A stretch of 64,000 bases of DNA from QZLE01 sp033852135 (GTDB lineage Bacteria > Pseudomonadota > Gammaproteobacteria > QZLD01). Position numbers and translations under genes: made by a program. The stretch spans positions 124,001 to 188,000 of the forward strand of contig JAWSVB010000010.1 in assembly GCA_033852135.1 (NCBI GenBank), in the 5' to 3' direction. The notes under the pieces are model-generated. The model did no database searches and was not told the DNA's origin. It saw only the letters and a list, made by a program, of their open reading frames with translations. This document shows positions 41,002 through 49,372 of the stretch, piece by piece; within the stretch, counting starts at the first letter, position 1, and every line of letters starts with the position of its first letter.

Positions 41002-42093
41002 ATGAAAATAGCATCCGAGTACGTAGATCGATTAGTAAGGCAAGAGATTAGAGATTTAACTGCATATCATGTAGCTGACCCTGGTGAAATGATAAAACTT
41101 GATGCGATGGAAAACCCATACCAGCTTCCAGCAGAAGTAACTCAAGAGTGTGCAAACAGGCTCAAACAAGCATCACTAAATAGATACCCAGATCCAAATG
41201 CTATTAAGTTAAAACAACGCATTATGGATGCGATGTCGATACCATCTGATTTGGGTTTGATCTTAGGTAATGGTTCTGATGAATTGATTTTGATGCTGAT
41301 GATGGCGCTGGCAGGAAGTGGTAGACCAGTGCTTTCAATTTCACCAAGTTTTGTGATGTATAAAATATCTGCGATATCTATTGGGATGCCATATGTTGAT
41401 GTGCCATTGCAGAGTGATTTTAGCCTTGATATGCAAGCAACGTTGGCAGCGATAGATGAGCATAACCCTGCATTGATCTTTCTTGCTCATCCAAATAACC
41501 CAACCGGTAATAGGTTTTCTCAAAAAGATATTGAAAAGATAATTGAGTATACCGATGGCCTAGTTGTTGTTGATGAAGCTTACCAGCCGTTTTCTGACTA
41601 TAGCTTTACACAAGACATCTCTAAATATCCAAATGCAGTACTTATTAGTACAGTATCAAAGATGGGTTTAGCTGGCCTTAGATTAGGGATGCTTATAGGC
41701 AAGCCAGAGTGGGTTGATGAACTAGAAAAAGTGCGTTTGCCATATAATATAAATATATTAACGCAGGTTGTTGCAGAGTATGCTCTTGAACATAAGCACC
41801 TTTTTGATAAGCAAACACAGGCAATTATTGCAGATAGAGAAGAGCTGTTTCAGCAGCTGCAGCAGATTGAGGGTATAGAACCTTTCCCCAGCCAAGCTAA
41901 TTTCATATTAATTAAATTAGCTTCTGCCGATGCAAATCAAGTATTTCAGCAATTAAAAGAGCAAGGGATTTTAATAAAGAACTTGCATCCAAGCGGTGGT
42001 TTATTAACGAATTGTTTGCGAGTAACAGTTGGTTCTCAAAGTGAGAATAGTTCGTTTATTTCAGCATTAAAAGAGATAGTAGAAAAAGGATAG
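41002..42093 (+). CDS. hisC: Histidinol-phosphate aminotransferase HisC
   Basis: 363 aa PLP enzyme. Conserved residues: 'ENPYQLP' near the N-terminus, 'GNGSDELI', 'FLAHPNNPTGN', 'VDEAYQPFS' and the Schiff-base lysine in STVSKMGLAGLRLG. It starts at ATG 41002 after AGGA; the in-frame TTG at 40987 lacks support. Between hisD and hisC is about 120 bases with an imperfect repeat, so the two may be separately initiated. Confidence 0.95.
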   Translation: MKIASEYVDRLVRQEIRDLTAYHVADPGEMIKLDAMENPYQLPAEVTQECANRLKQASLNRYPDPNAIKLKQRIMDAMSIPSDLGLILGNGSDELILMLMMALAGSGRPVLSISPSFVMYKISAISIGMPYVDVPLQSDFSLDMQATLAAIDEHNPALIFLAHPNNPTGNRFSQKDIEKIIEYTDGLVVVDEAYQPFSDYSFTQDISKYPNAVLISTVSKMGLAGLRLGMLIGKPEWVDELEKVRLPYNINILTQVVAEYALEHKHLFDKQTQAIIADREELFQQLQQIEGIEPFPSQANFILIKLASADANQVFQQLKEQGILIKNLHPSGGLLTNCLRVTVGSQSENSSFISALKEIVEKG

Positions 42094-42095
42094 CA

Positions 42096-42527
42096 ATGAA
42101 ATTTATAGATCATGTAAATATTGTAGTTAATGATCTTGATGCTGTACGTGATTTTTTTCTTCTATTTGGTTTTGAAGAGCGAGATAGCTCAGAGTTGGAA
42201 GGGGAGTGGATCTCCAAAATAGTTGGTTTGGATGATGTGCACGCAAAATACTCGATGCTTTGTCTGCCAGAAGGGCAAACAAATATTGAATTAATAAAAT
42301 ATTTTACTCCGCAATCCCCTGAGAACAAACAACAAGAAAAAGCTAATCAATACGGATTACGCCATATTGCATTTGTAGTGGACGATATTGAACAACAGAT
42401 TGAAAAACTAAAAGGGATTGGAATAGATTGTTTTAATGATGTTCAAACTTATGCAAAAAATGGTAAGCGATTGGTTTATTTCTACGGTCCAGAGGGAATA
42501 ATTCTCGAATTAGCCCAATATCCATAA
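42096..42527 (+). CDS. VOC-family protein (glyoxalase/bleomycin resistance fold)
   Basis: 143 aa protein of the vicinal oxygen chelate superfamily: 'FIDHVNIVVNDLDAVRDFFLLFGF' at the N-terminus with a likely metal-ligand His5, 'YGLRHIAFVVDDIEQQIEKL' with the second histidine, and 'YFYGPEGIILELAQ' with the C-terminal Glu. It starts two bases after hisC, so it is expressed with the histidine genes, but no role in histidine metabolism is known to me. Substrate unknown. Confidence 0.82.
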   Translation: MKFIDHVNIVVNDLDAVRDFFLLFGFEERDSSELEGEWISKIVGLDDVHAKYSMLCLPEGQTNIELIKYFTPQSPENKQQEKANQYGLRHIAFVVDDIEQQIEKLKGIGIDCFNDVQTYAKNGKRLVYFYGPEGIILELAQYP

Positions 42528-42728
42528 TTATATTAAGTGTAAATTATGCGCTTTGATATGGTCGTTAGAATCGTGCTCCATGCGGTATCTGTTAGACTTT
42601 AGTTAATAAATAACTAGTCCATTATCTAAAGATTGTTCATAGAAAAGAATGTTAAAAATTGATGAAATATAAAGAAAAATACCGTATTATCGGCAATATA
42701 ATAATTTCAACAAGAATTAACTAAGATA

Positions 42729-42746
42729 ATCCAAAATACTTTGGAT
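42729..42746. promoter_or_regulatory. Possible TetR operator
   Basis: ATCCAAA (42729-42735) and TTTGGAT (42740-42746) form an exact inverted repeat with a four-base spacer, about 65 bases upstream of the TetR gene. This size and place suit an autoregulatory site. Confidence 0.35.
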
Positions 42747-42812
42747 CTATTGCTATTATTAAATATGAGTCAGGAATATAGCCTGGTTGTCTAGAGTGAG
42801 GTGGTGAACAAA

Positions 42813-43421
42813 ATGGCACGTGTAAGAGCCCCAGAACAAACACGCAAAAATATAATTCAGGCTGCATTTGAAGAGATACATATGTATGGGTATCAGGGGT
42901 GTAGTTTGGAGCGTATTTTAAAAAAAGCAAAAGTAACCAAGGGCGCACTTTACCACCATTTTACCAATAAGGCCGCACTCGGTATTGCCGTACTTGATGA
43001 GGTCATAGAAACCTTCTTATACAAACAGTGGGGGCCATCACTTGAAAATCAAGATGACCCAATATCATGTATGATTGATAGAATTTGGGAAATGGTAGAC
43101 CAAAGGGTATCAGAGAACTTCCCTGTTTTAGGGTTGCCACTTGGAAACTTTGTGCAAGAGATGGCTCCTCTTGATAAAACATTCCTTCTACGAATAAGAA
43201 AATTGTTTGAACTATGGAAAGAGCTAATTGCAAATGCGATTAGACATGGGCAGGAGATGGGAACAGTAAGGAAAGATATTGACCCAGAGCAGAGTGCATT
43301 GTTTCTAGTTTCCGCATTTGAAGGTGTTACCTCAATAGTTCGTGCAGCACAAACTAAAGATATGCTAGAGAAAACATCAAAGGCCTTAATCGTATATTTA
43401 GAAACTTTAAAATCACAGTAA
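42813..43421 (+). CDS. TetR-family transcriptional regulator
   Basis: 202 aa one-component repressor. N-terminal helix-turn-helix at about 8-54 ('RKNIIQAAFEEIHMYGYQGCSLERILKKAKVTKGALYHHF'-type region), then an all-helical ligand-binding domain. The ligand and targets are not known; no obvious efflux or enzyme gene is directly divergent, and the metallophosphoesterase lies downstream behind a terminator. Start ATG 42813 has GAGGTGG nine to fifteen bases before it; GTG codons at 42801 and 42804 are in frame but overlap that site. Confidence 0.9.
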   Translation: MARVRAPEQTRKNIIQAAFEEIHMYGYQGCSLERILKKAKVTKGALYHHFTNKAALGIAVLDEVIETFLYKQWGPSLENQDDPISCMIDRIWEMVDQRVSENFPVLGLPLGNFVQEMAPLDKTFLLRIRKLFELWKELIANAIRHGQEMGTVRKDIDPEQSALFLVSAFEGVTSIVRAAQTKDMLEKTSKALIVYLETLKSQ

Positions 43422-43443
43422 TCTTATCTATTAACAAATACCC

Positions 43444-43473
43444 AAAAGCCTCCACCAAGCTGGGGGCTTTTTC
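43444..43473 (+). terminator. Terminator after the TetR gene
   Basis: AAAAGCCTCC (43444-43453) pairs with GGGGGCTTTT (43462-43471) with one G-T pair and is followed by T's. A good intrinsic terminator. Confidence 0.85.
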
Positions 43474-43560
43474 TATTTCTACGATATACAATTTTATGGG
43501 GTAGATCATTCAGGTTAAAATCTCTATTATTATGTACTAGGGAAATCAAAAGGATAACCG

Positions 43561-44694
43561 ATGAATAGATGGATCTCATTTGCAATTTTTATTACGGCGG
43601 TATTAGCTGTATATAGTTTGTTGAATTATTATTTTATTCATAAACATAGAAACATCCTTACCCTAAAAACTACTCCAGCACTACTTTTACGCCTTGTATT
43701 AATTACATTGATTTTAACCCCTATAGCCACAATTATTTTTAGTAGGTATGACCAGCCAGCTATTGCAGCAATAACCGGATTCGCAGGTTACAGTTGGTTA
43801 GCATTTTTGGGACTGTTCCTCGGGATTCATGGTGTGGCAGATATCTCCTTATTTACCGCGGAGAGATTTGGAGTTAAGGCCAGTGAACAATTTACACGGT
43901 TAATATCAATTACCACTCTGCTGCTTTGCATATCAATTCTGGTTTATGGAAGTTTTGAAGCCAAAGATATCCAGGTAGAAAATATATCGATCCAAACGGA
44001 CAAAATAGCACCGAATAAAAAGATAAAGATAATGCAGATCTCTGATGTGCATTTTAGCCCATTGATTGGAGTATCAATGGCTGAGAAAATTAATAAAATT
44101 GCAGAAAATAACAATCCAGATTTATTGGTTTCAACTGGCGATTTGCTAGATCCAGGAATAATAGACCGTAATAAGATCGTGGCCATATTAAATAACATCA
44201 AACCAAGGCTAGGTAAACTAGCCGTTATGGGGAACCATGAGTTTTACTCAACCGTAGAATACAGTGAAAACTTCATCGCTGAAGCTGGCTTTGCTTTATT
44301 GCGAGATAGAACAATAGAGGTTGGTGAAGATTTAATAGTCGGGGGTGTTGATGACCCCGCTATAAGACGAGTTAAAGAGGCAGTTCCTCCTCCTGTCAAA
44401 GGGTTTATGAATCGCAAGACGCAGGATAGGTATACCATTTTACTAAAACATCAGCCACATATAGAGAAAGGAAGTGAAGAGTTTTTTGATCTACAACTTT
44501 CAGGTCACACCCATGCAGGGCAGATCTACCCGTTTTACTATTTTGTGAAAATGTTATTTCCGAGGATGGAAGGTAGATTTGAACTGGAGAAAAATTCAAT
44601 TCTTTATGTAAATCGCGGTGCTGGTACCTGGGGGCCTCCGTTTAGATTCCTAGCTCAACCTGAGATAACTATTCTTGAGATAATTGGTAAATAG
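43561..44694 (+). CDS. Membrane-anchored metallophosphoesterase (YkuE-like)
   Basis: 377 aa protein: four hydrophobic segments in the first 130 residues, then a calcineurin-like phosphoesterase domain. All the metal motifs are there: ISDVHFSP, STGDLLD, GNHEFYS, and SGHTHAGQIYP. The layout matches the YkuE/YaeI group, some of which hydrolyse UDP-diacylglucosamine-like lipids; here the substrate is not known. AAGGA lies upstream of the ATG. It is not closely linked to the next gene. Confidence 0.88.
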   Translation: MNRWISFAIFITAVLAVYSLLNYYFIHKHRNILTLKTTPALLLRLVLITLILTPIATIIFSRYDQPAIAAITGFAGYSWLAFLGLFLGIHGVADISLFTAERFGVKASEQFTRLISITTLLLCISILVYGSFEAKDIQVENISIQTDKIAPNKKIKIMQISDVHFSPLIGVSMAEKINKIAENNNPDLLVSTGDLLDPGIIDRNKIVAILNNIKPRLGKLAVMGNHEFYSTVEYSENFIAEAGFALLRDRTIEVGEDLIVGGVDDPAIRRVKEAVPPPVKGFMNRKTQDRYTILLKHQPHIEKGSEEFFDLQLSGHTHAGQIYPFYYFVKMLFPRMEGRFELEKNSILYVNRGAGTWGPPFRFLAQPEITILEIIGK

Positions 44695-44842
44695 CCCATA
44701 AGCTATAAAATATGGATTATTTCATGCATTTAATAAGTTTAATTGCATGATAGTTATACATATTGCGGAAACTTTTTGCATTGCAGCTAGATTGTGTAGA
44801 AACCCACTTGCCTAATCGTCTAGGTGGTTGTATCTTAGGCCC

Positions 44843-47800
44843 ATGCGATTAAATAAGATCAAAGTCTCAGGATTTAAGTCCTTCGTTGATCCAACCACCG
44901 TTTCAATGCCGAGTAATCTGGTTGGAGTCGTAGGGCCAAATGGATGTGGCAAATCAAATACTATTGATGCCGTGCGCTGGGTAATGGGTGAAAGCTCAGC
45001 TAAATACCTGCGTGGCGCATCCATGACCGATGTTATTTTTAATGGATCAAGCACCAGGAAACCAGTTGGTCAGGCTAGTGTTGAACTGGTATTTGATAAT
45101 GCTGATAAGTCGGCCGGTGGCCAATTCTCTGCCTATAATGAGATATCTGTGCGTCGCGTGATGGCGCGTGATGGTCAATCAAATTATTATCTCAACGGTT
45201 CAAAATGTCGTAAAAAAGATGTAACAGACCTATTTTTAGGAACTGGTCTAGGACCAAGAAGTTACGCTATTATCGAGCAGGGGATGATATCCCGCATTAT
45301 CGATGCCAAACCTGAAGAGATGCGGGTTTATATTGAAGAAGCTGCTGGCATCTCAAAGTATAAAGACCGCAGAAGAGAGACAGAAAATCGCCTGAAGCAT
45401 ACCCGAGAGAACCTGGAGCGACTAACCGACCTGCGTGAAGAGATTGGCAATCAGCTGGAAAAATTGAAGCGCCAAGCTAAAGTTGCCGAGCGTTATAAAA
45501 ACTATAAACAGGAAGAGAGATTAGCTAAATCACAGTTGATAGTGGTCAAACTGCGTACCCTGCAAAGTGAAAAAATACAGGTTGAGAAACAGATTGAGAC
45601 GCAGAACACCGCTTTTCAAGCACGCTTATCTGAACAACGTGCCGCAGAAAATAGAATCGAAACCACCCGCGAACAATACATAAAACAAACTGAGTCCTTT
45701 AACGAGATTCAGGGTAAGTTTTATAGCCTTGGGAGTGAGATTGCTAAAACTGAACAAACAATTCAGCATCACAAAGGGTTAAAATCAAGGCAACAGGAAG
45801 AGCTACAACAGATTAGCGAAAACCTTACCTCTATTACTGAGCAGATCCAGATAGATACCCAAAGAGGTGAAGATGTCGCTGAGAGACTATGTGATCTTGA
45901 GCCGCAGTTGGAAGAGTCTCGTTATAAAGATGAAGAGCTACAAGAGCTGCTTGATACTGTTAATGAGCAGTGGCAGAATTGGCAAGATGACTGGGAAGAG
46001 TTTAATCGCAAGTCTACAGAGCCAGTCCAGCTTGCGCAGGTAGAACGTGCCAAAATTGACCAGTTGGAAAAGCAGCATGCCCAACTAAATCAACGTATTG
46101 ATAGAATTCAGCAAGAGCAGCAAAATCTATCTACAGATGAATTGCGTCAAGAGGTGGAAGAGTTAGTTGAGCAAGAGTTAATTTTCAATGAAAAAACAGA
46201 TGAACTAAAGCTAAAACTTGAAGACTCTGTTGAGATAATTAATCAGCGTCGTAGTAAAAATCGTGAAACCTCTCAAGAGTTGGAAGTTGTTAAAAATTCA
46301 TTGCAGCAGAAGCAGGGCACTCTAACCTCGCTTGAAGTGCTGCAGCAAGAAGCTTTAGGTAAAGGCAAAAAAGGTAGGCTAAATGATTGGCTTATTGAAA
46401 AGCAGATCGATTCAGTATCACGCCTTGCGGAAAATATCTCGGTAACTAACGGTTGGGAAAAAGCGGTAGAAGTTGCTTTGGGTAGGAATATTGAAGCTTT
46501 ATGTCTAGATAATATAGACCAGATTGCAGCATCAATTTCACAAATTCCAGATGGAACACTCACGTTAATTGATAATCAAAAAAGGTCAGAATTGGTAAAG
46601 CGTGCTGATCTTACTTCAATCACAAATTACATAGCGTCGCCCTGGTCATTGGATGACTTAGTTGGAAATATCTATGCAGTTGCAACGGTAGAGCAAGCTA
46701 TCGAGTTGCAATCAGGTCTTGATACAGCAGAAATAATTATCACCAAAGATGGTGTGGTTTTTGGAAAAGGGTGGGTTAACTACTGTGCAGATAAAGATAG
46801 TAGTAGCGGAGTGTTAGCTCGCGAGCAAGAGATAAAATCTTTGCGTGAAACCATCAAGGGTGAAGAAGATATCAGAGAGCAGTTGAGCCTATCTTTAGAA
46901 GAGGGAAGGCAGCAGCTGGCAGAGCAGGAGACTCAAAAAGAGGAGCTGCAGCGTGGTATCAATACGCAGCACCGTGAAGCAGGTAATATTGCTGCTAAGC
47001 TAAGCGGCAAGAGGATGCGTTTAGAGCAGATTGAAGAGCGTATCGCTCGTATTGAAAAAGAGTTTTCCGAGATTCAAGAGCAAACTACCCAGATTGAAGA
47101 GGAGATGGAGATCTCCCGTAGCAAACTGCATGATGCCCTTGCGATAGCTGAAGAGTTAAATCAGCAGCGCGAAACCAAGTCTCGGCAGCGTGATGAGATT
47201 CAGCAACGCCTTAAGGAGATTCAGGAGCAGGTTCGCAGCTGTAAAGATCAAGCGCATAAGTTCGCTTTAGAGCAGCAGTCTCTAAATATGTCTAAAAGCT
47301 CGATCCAGCAGAATATCGAGAGGATGCAACAGCAGTTGCAACAATTGCAGCAGAAAAAATCTCAGATAGATGAATCTCTATTAGTGTTAGATGACCCGGA
47401 TGGTGACCTGCAAGAAAAGCTAGAAGAGCTGCTGCACGATAGACTTTTGGTAGAGGACTCCCTAACTGAATCACGCCAAAAGACCGGAGATATCGAGCAG
47501 CAGATTCGTGATGTTGAGCATGCACGAAATACGGCAGAGCAGCAAGTGCAGCAAGTACGGGAAAAACTAGAAGCACTACGCCTTAAACATCAAGAGATAA
47601 CGGTGCACTTTAATACCTTCGATGAGCAGATGCATGAAACCGGGCAGTTGTTTGATGAAGTAGATAAAGAGCTGCCGCAAGAAGCAACCGAGCAAGAGTG
47701 GAAAGATAAGGTAGAGCAAATTTCGGTTAAGATTCATCGGTTAGGCTCGATTAACCTAGCTGCAATCGATGAATACAAAGAGCAGTCAGAGCGTAAAACC

Positions 47801-48355
47801 TACCTAGATAATCAGAATGATGATTTGGAATCAGCATTAGCTACGCTGGAAAATGCGATTAAAAAAATCGATAGAGAAACCCGTACCAGATTTAAAGAGA
47901 CCTTTGATAAAGTAAACACAGGTTTGCAGGCAATGTTTCCGCGCTTGTTTGGTGGTGGTCATGCGTACCTAGAGCTTACAGGTGCAGACTTGTTGGATAC
48001 TGGGGTGTCAATTATGGCAAGACCTCCAGGCAAGAAAATATCCAGCATCCAGCTAATGTCTGGTGGGGAGAAGGCGCTTACAGCAGTTGCCTTAGTATTC
48101 TCTATCTTTGAGCTTAACCCTGCGCCATTTTGTATGTTGGATGAGGTTGATGCACCACTGGATGAGGCTAACGTCGGGCGTTTTGGAAAACTGGTGAAAG
48201 AGATGTCAGATCGCGTACAGTTTATTTTTATAACGCACAACAAATCTACAATGGAAATTTCCACCCACTTAATGGGTGTAACCATGCACGAGCCAGGAGT
48301 TTCTAGAGTAGTGTCTGTAGATGTAGATGAAGCAGTTGAGATGGTAGCGGTTTAG
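44843..48355 (+). CDS. smc: Chromosome segregation protein SMC
   Basis: 1170 aa condensin-type ATPase that folds and helps separate the chromosome. Walker A GPNGCGKSNTIDAVRWVMG (about 31-49), two long coiled coils, a hinge around residues 500-650, signature LMSGGEKALTAVALVFS and Walker B FCMLDEVDAPLDEANV near the C-terminus. ATG at 44843 gives the usual MRLNKIKVSGFKSF start; a TTG at 44828 would add five residues. No scpA or scpB is here. In gammaproteobacteria that lack MukB, smc is followed by zipA and ligA, as here. Confidence 0.97.
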   Translation: MRLNKIKVSGFKSFVDPTTVSMPSNLVGVVGPNGCGKSNTIDAVRWVMGESSAKYLRGASMTDVIFNGSSTRKPVGQASVELVFDNADKSAGGQFSAYNEISVRRVMARDGQSNYYLNGSKCRKKDVTDLFLGTGLGPRSYAIIEQGMISRIIDAKPEEMRVYIEEAAGISKYKDRRRETENRLKHTRENLERLTDLREEIGNQLEKLKRQAKVAERYKNYKQEERLAKSQLIVVKLRTLQSEKIQVEKQIETQNTAFQARLSEQRAAENRIETTREQYIKQTESFNEIQGKFYSLGSEIAKTEQTIQHHKGLKSRQQEELQQISENLTSITEQIQIDTQRGEDVAERLCDLEPQLEESRYKDEELQELLDTVNEQWQNWQDDWEEFNRKSTEPVQLAQVERAKIDQLEKQHAQLNQRIDRIQQEQQNLSTDELRQEVEELVEQELIFNEKTDELKLKLEDSVEIINQRRSKNRETSQELEVVKNSLQQKQGTLTSLEVLQQEALGKGKKGRLNDWLIEKQIDSVSRLAENISVTNGWEKAVEVALGRNIEALCLDNIDQIAASISQIPDGTLTLIDNQKRSELVKRADLTSITNYIASPWSLDDLVGNIYAVATVEQAIELQSGLDTAEIIITKDGVVFGKGWVNYCADKDSSSGVLAREQEIKSLRETIKGEEDIREQLSLSLEEGRQQLAEQETQKEELQRGINTQHREAGNIAAKLSGKRMRLEQIEERIARIEKEFSEIQEQTTQIEEEMEISRSKLHDALAIAEELNQQRETKSRQRDEIQQRLKEIQEQVRSCKDQAHKFALEQQSLNMSKSSIQQNIERMQQQLQQLQQKKSQIDESLLVLDDPDGDLQEKLEELLHDRLLVEDSLTESRQKTGDIEQQIRDVEHARNTAEQQVQQVREKLEALRLKHQEITVHFNTFDEQMHETGQLFDEVDKELPQEATEQEWKDKVEQISVKIHRLGSINLAAIDEYKEQSERKTYLDNQNDDLESALATLENAIKKIDRETRTRFKETFDKVNTGLQAMFPRLFGGGHAYLELTGADLLDTGVSIMARPPGKKISSIQLMSGGEKALTAVALVFSIFELNPAPFCMLDEVDAPLDEANVGRFGKLVKEMSDRVQFIFITHNKSTMEISTHLMGVTMHEPGVSRVVSVDVDEAVEMVAV

Positions 48356-48379
48356 CAATGCTAGTGAGAGAGGATAAAA

Positions 48380-49282
48380 ATGTCAGAGCTTAGGTGGATA
48401 TTATTAGGCACAGGTCTGGTTGTATTAGGGGTAATAATTCTTTGGGGAATGCGCGAGAAACTACTCACTGTTTTTAGTTCCGAAAATAAATCCCAGAAAC
48501 GTAGCGAAAATTTTGATTTAGACGGCAGTGGCCAAAATTTAGAAGATCAGTTGGTAAATGATATAGAGTCGCTAGCAATCTCTAAACCAGTTACAGAAAA
48601 GCTTGAACCAACTATCATTCAAGATATAAATGATGTTGATATAGAAGATGATAAAGTGATCAATTTTGGTGAGCCAGTCTTTGTAAAAGAAGATAGCATT
48701 CGTCAAGAAGAGCTGTCGCAAAGTAAAATAAAAACCAATCCTAATAATCATGGTATGAAACCAGAAGCTGTAAATCTAAATGAGTTAGAACAGCAGAGTG
48801 CACAAAACCAAGGGGTTGAAGAGAAAGTTAAAGAGGTAGTTGAAGAGCAGCCCCAGCAACAAGACATCCAACAAGATAACCAAGTGATTGTACTCTATGT
48901 CAGATGTTCATCTGGAAAAATGATATCCGGTAAACAGCTGAAAGAATCATTAATCAATCAAGGTCTGGAATATGGTGATATGAAAATATTCCACCGTATG
49001 GCCGATGATAAAAATGGAGTATCAACCCCGTTATTTGGTGTGGCAAATATGGTGGAACCAGGAACGTTTAATCTAGAGCAAATGGAGCAGGCAGACACAC
49101 CAGGGGTAACAGTATTTTTACAGTTACCAGCTGTTACAGGCAATCTCTCAGCTTTTAATAATATGTTTAAAACTTCAGTTGAGCTTGCAGAAAGTATCAA
49201 TGGAGAATTGGTTACCCAGAATAAAAACCCTGTAACGCCATCGTGGCTAGAACAGATGAGAAGTTTGCTTGCCGCAAGTTAG
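48380..49282 (+). CDS. zipA: Cell division protein ZipA
   Basis: 300 aa division protein that tethers FtsZ to the membrane. One N-terminal membrane helix (about 6-22) with the N-terminus outside, a long disordered region rich in Gln, Glu and Asp (about 40-165), and the C-terminal FtsZ-binding domain (about 170-300: 'VIVLYVRCSSGKMISGKQL', 'PGVTVFLQLP'). The order smc-zipA-ligA is the standard one. The linker lacks the Pro richness of E. coli ZipA. Confidence 0.93.
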   Translation: MSELRWILLGTGLVVLGVIILWGMREKLLTVFSSENKSQKRSENFDLDGSGQNLEDQLVNDIESLAISKPVTEKLEPTIIQDINDVDIEDDKVINFGEPVFVKEDSIRQEELSQSKIKTNPNNHGMKPEAVNLNELEQQSAQNQGVEEKVKEVVEEQPQQQDIQQDNQVIVLYVRCSSGKMISGKQLKESLINQGLEYGDMKIFHRMADDKNGVSTPLFGVANMVEPGTFNLEQMEQADTPGVTVFLQLPAVTGNLSAFNNMFKTSVELAESINGELVTQNKNPVTPSWLEQMRSLLAAS

Positions 49283-49310
49283 ATTCCTAAACAAATATAA
49301 TGTGATAATT

Positions 49311-49347
49311 TTTTTCGTAGGGTAGGCATTGCCTACCCTGCGAAAAT
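49311..49347. repeat. REP-like palindrome between zipA and ligA
   Basis: An almost perfect 16-pair stem with a three-base loop: GTAGGGTAGGC, ATT, GCCTACCCTGC flanked by pairing T and A runs. There is no T run on the 3' side on either strand, so it is not a simple terminator. Similar short GGGTAGGC-ATT-GCCTACCC palindromes occur as dispersed repeats (REP type) in many bacteria. Confidence 0.6.
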
Positions 49348-49372
49348 CCTCAAAGAATTAACTGGATAAAAC

